The notes under the pieces were generated by a model that ran no database searches, was not told the origin of the DNA, and saw nothing but the letters and a program-made list of their open reading frames with translations. A program made the translations under genes and the position numbers. From contig JAPLUA010000070.1 of the NCBI GenBank assembly GCA_026397855.1, positions 6,458-14,168 on the forward strand: a stretch of 7,711 bases of DNA, written 5' to 3'. Position 1 is the first letter of the stretch. The number at the start of each line of letters is the position of its first letter. Of the stretch, positions 6,400-7,711 are shown one piece after another. The stretch is from Verrucomicrobiota bacterium (GTDB taxonomy: Bacteria > Verrucomicrobiota > Verrucomicrobiia > Limisphaerales > UBA8199).

Positions 6400-7495
6400 C
6401 TTCTTCGGCAGCCCGCACTGATGCAGCTTGAGCTCCGGGCCGATGACAATGACCGAGGAGGTTCTGGCGAAAACGCCCGCTCTTGCCCTTTAACATGTCG
6501 CTGAGCGACTTCAGGGAGCGGTTCCCCGCCCCGGTCACCGCCCGGCCGTGGCGGCCGTTGTCGAACAACGCGTCCACGGCCTCCTGAAGCATGCGCTTTT
6601 CGTTGCGGATGATGACCTCGGGAGTCTTAAGCTGGAGCAGATTCTTCAGCCGGTTGTTCCGGTTGATGACGCGCCGGTAAAGATCGTTGAGGTCGGAGGT
6701 GGCAAAACGGCCGCCCTCGAGGGGAACGAGCGGGCGGAGGTCTGGCGGAATAACGGGCAGCACCGTGAGAATCATCCACTCCGGACGGCTCTTTGATGTC
6801 TGCAATCCCTGGAGCAGCTTGATCCGTTTGGCGACCTTCTTGCGGATTTGCTTGCTCTTGGTTTCGGTCATGGCCTGCTGCAGTTGATCAATCTGTTTGG
6901 CAAGATCAACCAGGCTCAGCGCATCCCGGACCGCCTCCGCTCCCATCTTCGCGGTGAAGGCATCCGGGCCGTAGGTTTCGCGGGCCTCGCGATACTCATG
7001 CTCGCTCAGCAATTGATTCTGTTTGAGCGGGGTGGAGCCAGCATCAATCACCATGTAGTCCTCGTAATAGATGACGCGCTCGAGATTGCGCGCCGTCATG
7101 TCGAGGGCCAGGCCAATACGGGAAGGCATGCACTTGAAGAACCAGATGTGGCAGACCGGCACGGCCAGCTCAATGTGGCCCATCCGCTCACGGCGGACTC
7201 GCGCCAGAGTTACCTCAACGCCGCAACGATCGCAGACCACCCCGCGGTGCTTAATGCGCTTATACTTTCCGCAGGAGCATTCCCAGTCCTTGACCGGGCC
7301 GAAGATCCGTTCGCAGAACAGTCCGCCCTTTTCAGGCTTGAATGTGCGGTAGTTGATCGTCTCGGGATTCTTGACTTCCCCTTTGGACCAGGAACGGATG
7401 GCATCCGGGGACGCGACTGAGATCGCGACGAAATCCACCTGGTTCACCTTCTCCAAACCGAGCAACTCGCGGGCGCTTTCTTTGGTGCTAATCAT
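6140..7495 (-). CDS. rpoC: RpoC N-terminal fragment (residues 1-347 genuine, then out of frame)
   Basis: This is the beta' clamp and N-terminal part up to switch 2. The zinc-finger-1 ligands are C73, C75, C88 and C91 in CSCGKYKRIKHRGVVCDRC. The conserved segments STPLKQNQLLSEHEYRE, the coiled-coil and rudder region, and RPEWMILTVLPVIPPDLRP follow in order. The start at ATG 7495 (MISTKESARELLG) is 33 bases after the rpoB stop. A weak AGAAG sits almost against the ATG, so initiation may rely on coupling to rpoB. After L347 (codon 6457-6455) the translation becomes unrelated Arg/Pro/Ala-rich sequence for about 100 residues until the stop at 6140. That tail is not a real protein segment. Confidence 0.85.
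   Translation of the reverse strand: MISTKESARELLGLEKVNQVDFVAISVASPDAIRSWSKGEVKNPETINYRTFKPEKGGLFCERIFGPVKDWECSCGKYKRIKHRGVVCDRCGVEVTLARVRRERMGHIELAVPVCHIWFFKCMPSRIGLALDMTARNLERVIYYEDYMVIDAGSTPLKQNQLLSEHEYREARETYGPDAFTAKMGAEAVRDALSLVDLAKQIDQLQQAMTETKSKQIRKKVAKRIKLLQGLQTSKSRPEWMILTVLPVIPPDLRPLVPLEGGRFATSDLNDLYRRVINRNNRLKNLLQLKTPEVIIRNEKRMLQEAVDALFDNGRHGRAVTGAGNRSLKSLSDMLKGKSGRFRQNLLGHCHRPGAQAASVRAAEEDGARFVRALHYPAPERAGACPYGALGQEAYREADNRGLGHPRGSDPGTPRPFESRPNPAPALDPGVRAPAHRGRGDSNPSAGLHGL
6453..6457 (-). other. Deletion/frameshift junction in rpoC at a CTCGG microhomology
   Basis: On the - strand the bases CTCGG serve both as the end of the expected CTC-CTC-GG (Leu-Leu-Gly) and as the start of the expected CGC-TCG-G (Arg-Ser-Val). 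The codons for GKRVDYSGR that should lie between are absent. Joining the two frames requires the loss of 29 bases, which agrees with the observed +1 offset between them. The deletion size is inferred from family conservation, not measured. Confidence 0.8.
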
Positions 7496-7528
7496 ACTTC
7501 TTGCTTAATCGTTAGTGTAGTTGGAGCC

Positions 7529-7711
7529 TCAAACAGCGGTGAGGACCTGTATCGGTTCGGGCGGCTGGTCAACCGGGTTGGAATAGCCCACCTTTACGTC
7601 GAGCCCCAGCGATTGCATTTCCTTGACGAGCACGTTGAAGGATTCCGGAATGCCTGCCTCGAGGCTGTTGTCACCCTTGACGATGCTCTCGTAGATCCGG
7701 GTGCGCCCCTG
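7529..7711 (-). CDS. rpoB: RNA polymerase beta subunit RpoB, C-terminal 60 residues (5' part outside window)
   Basis: Read on the - strand from the right edge, the frame gives QGRTRIYESIVKGDN and then AGIPESFNVLVKEMQSLGLDV. This is the conserved C-terminus of the beta subunit, which packs against beta' and contributes to the clamp base. A lineage-variable tail (KVGYSNPVDQPPEPIQVLTAV) follows and ends at TGA 7531-7529. The segment is too short to be listed as a separate long ORF, but the match is unmistakable and is backed by rpoC starting 33 bases downstream, the usual rpoBC order. Most of the protein is outside the window. No transcription signal is seen in the spacer, consistent with one rpoBC transcript. 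Confidence 0.95.
   Translation of the reverse strand, partial: QGRTRIYESIVKGDNSLEAGIPESFNVLVKEMQSLGLDVKVGYSNPVDQPPEPIQVLTAV

Larger units (their letters stand above)
3358..7495 (-). pseudogene. rpoC: rpoC locus (RNA polymerase beta' subunit) with frame broken by an internal deletion
   Basis: Beta' forms the catalytic core of RNA polymerase with beta and two alpha subunits. The N-terminal part reads from ATG 7495 in one frame and everything after about 6455 reads in another, so no single frame covers the gene. The N-terminal frame runs to RFRQNLL at residue 347. The other frame resumes at SVIVIGPELKLHQCG. Beta' proteins have an invariant GKRVDYSGR between these points, so about 29 bases are absent. 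Restoring them would give about 1388 residues, a normal size for a beta' with the long trigger-loop insert (E. coli has 1407). Since beta' is essential and all other landmarks are conserved, a consensus or assembly error is more likely than a decayed gene. It follows rpoB by 33 bases and is closed by a terminator. Confidence 0.85.

Noticed and set aside
6140..6457. A naturally split rpoC or a programmed ribosomal frameshift
   Set aside because: Natural splits keep all conserved residues and programmed frameshifts lose no codons. Here nine invariant residues are absent, no slippery heptamer is evident, and the downstream ATG is internal to conserved sequence without a usable ribosome binding site.
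6400..6500. Insertion of an intein or mobile element in rpoC
   Set aside because: The anomaly is a loss of about 29 bases, not a gain. No inserted sequence, inverted repeats or target-site duplication is present.
5401..6504. A 367-codon + strand ORF opposite rpoC
   Set aside because: It overlaps the NADFDGD region of rpoC on the opposite strand and spans the frameshift junction without any domain match, so it is a shadow frame.
1..7711. A search for CRISPR arrays, tRNA/rRNA genes, insertion sequences or a defence/novel system
   Set aside because: No spaced repeat series, cloverleaf-like stretch, transposase or unfamiliar gene cluster was found. Nearly all of the window is assigned to well-known housekeeping genes.

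Overview
This is a GC-rich bacterial chromosomal window with ordinary housekeeping content. The genes sit in two convergent blocks. On the + strand, the end of glcE and a complete glcF encode two subunits of the three-subunit glycolate oxidase (GlcDEF). On the - strand, the tail of rpoB is followed by rpoC and then by nnr, a bifunctional NAD(P)H-hydrate repair enzyme. The two blocks meet tail to tail at about 1745-1756, with only 12 bases between the glcF and nnr stop codons.

Layout: glcE C-terminal part (3-461, +), glcF (461-1744, +), nnr (1757-3205, -), a leader of about 90 bases with no recognisable feature (3206-3297), a strong intrinsic terminator for the rpoBC transcript (3298-3335, -), rpoC (3358-7495, -), a 33-base spacer, and the last 60 codons of rpoB (7529-7711, -).

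The most notable feature is that rpoC is broken as given. Its reading frame is interrupted at about 6453-6457, where roughly 29 bases are missing compared with the invariant family sequence. The missing bases would encode GKRVDYSGR, part of the switch-2 region near the active site. The junction lies on a CTCGG motif that could have been present at both edges of the deletion, so it looks like a microhomology deletion or a short-repeat collapse during assembly. Because rpoC is essential and every other landmark is intact (zinc finger 1, NADFDGD, bridge helix, zinc finger 2, trigger loop), an assembly or consensus error is the likelier explanation. Elsewhere rpoC carries an in-frame 15-bp tandem duplication giving DKLEFDKLEF, and an insert of about 175 residues in the trigger loop, at the site of the Gram-negative SI3 insertion.

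Organism: the SI3-type insert, the high GC, the lack of good Shine-Dalgarno sequences at the visible starts, and nnr instead of rpsL downstream of rpoC suggest a Gram-negative lineage outside the Gammaproteobacteria. Verrucomicrobiota or a related PVC group is my tentative guess, but the sequence alone does not prove it. I see no mobile elements, CRISPR arrays, RNA genes or undescribed system here.
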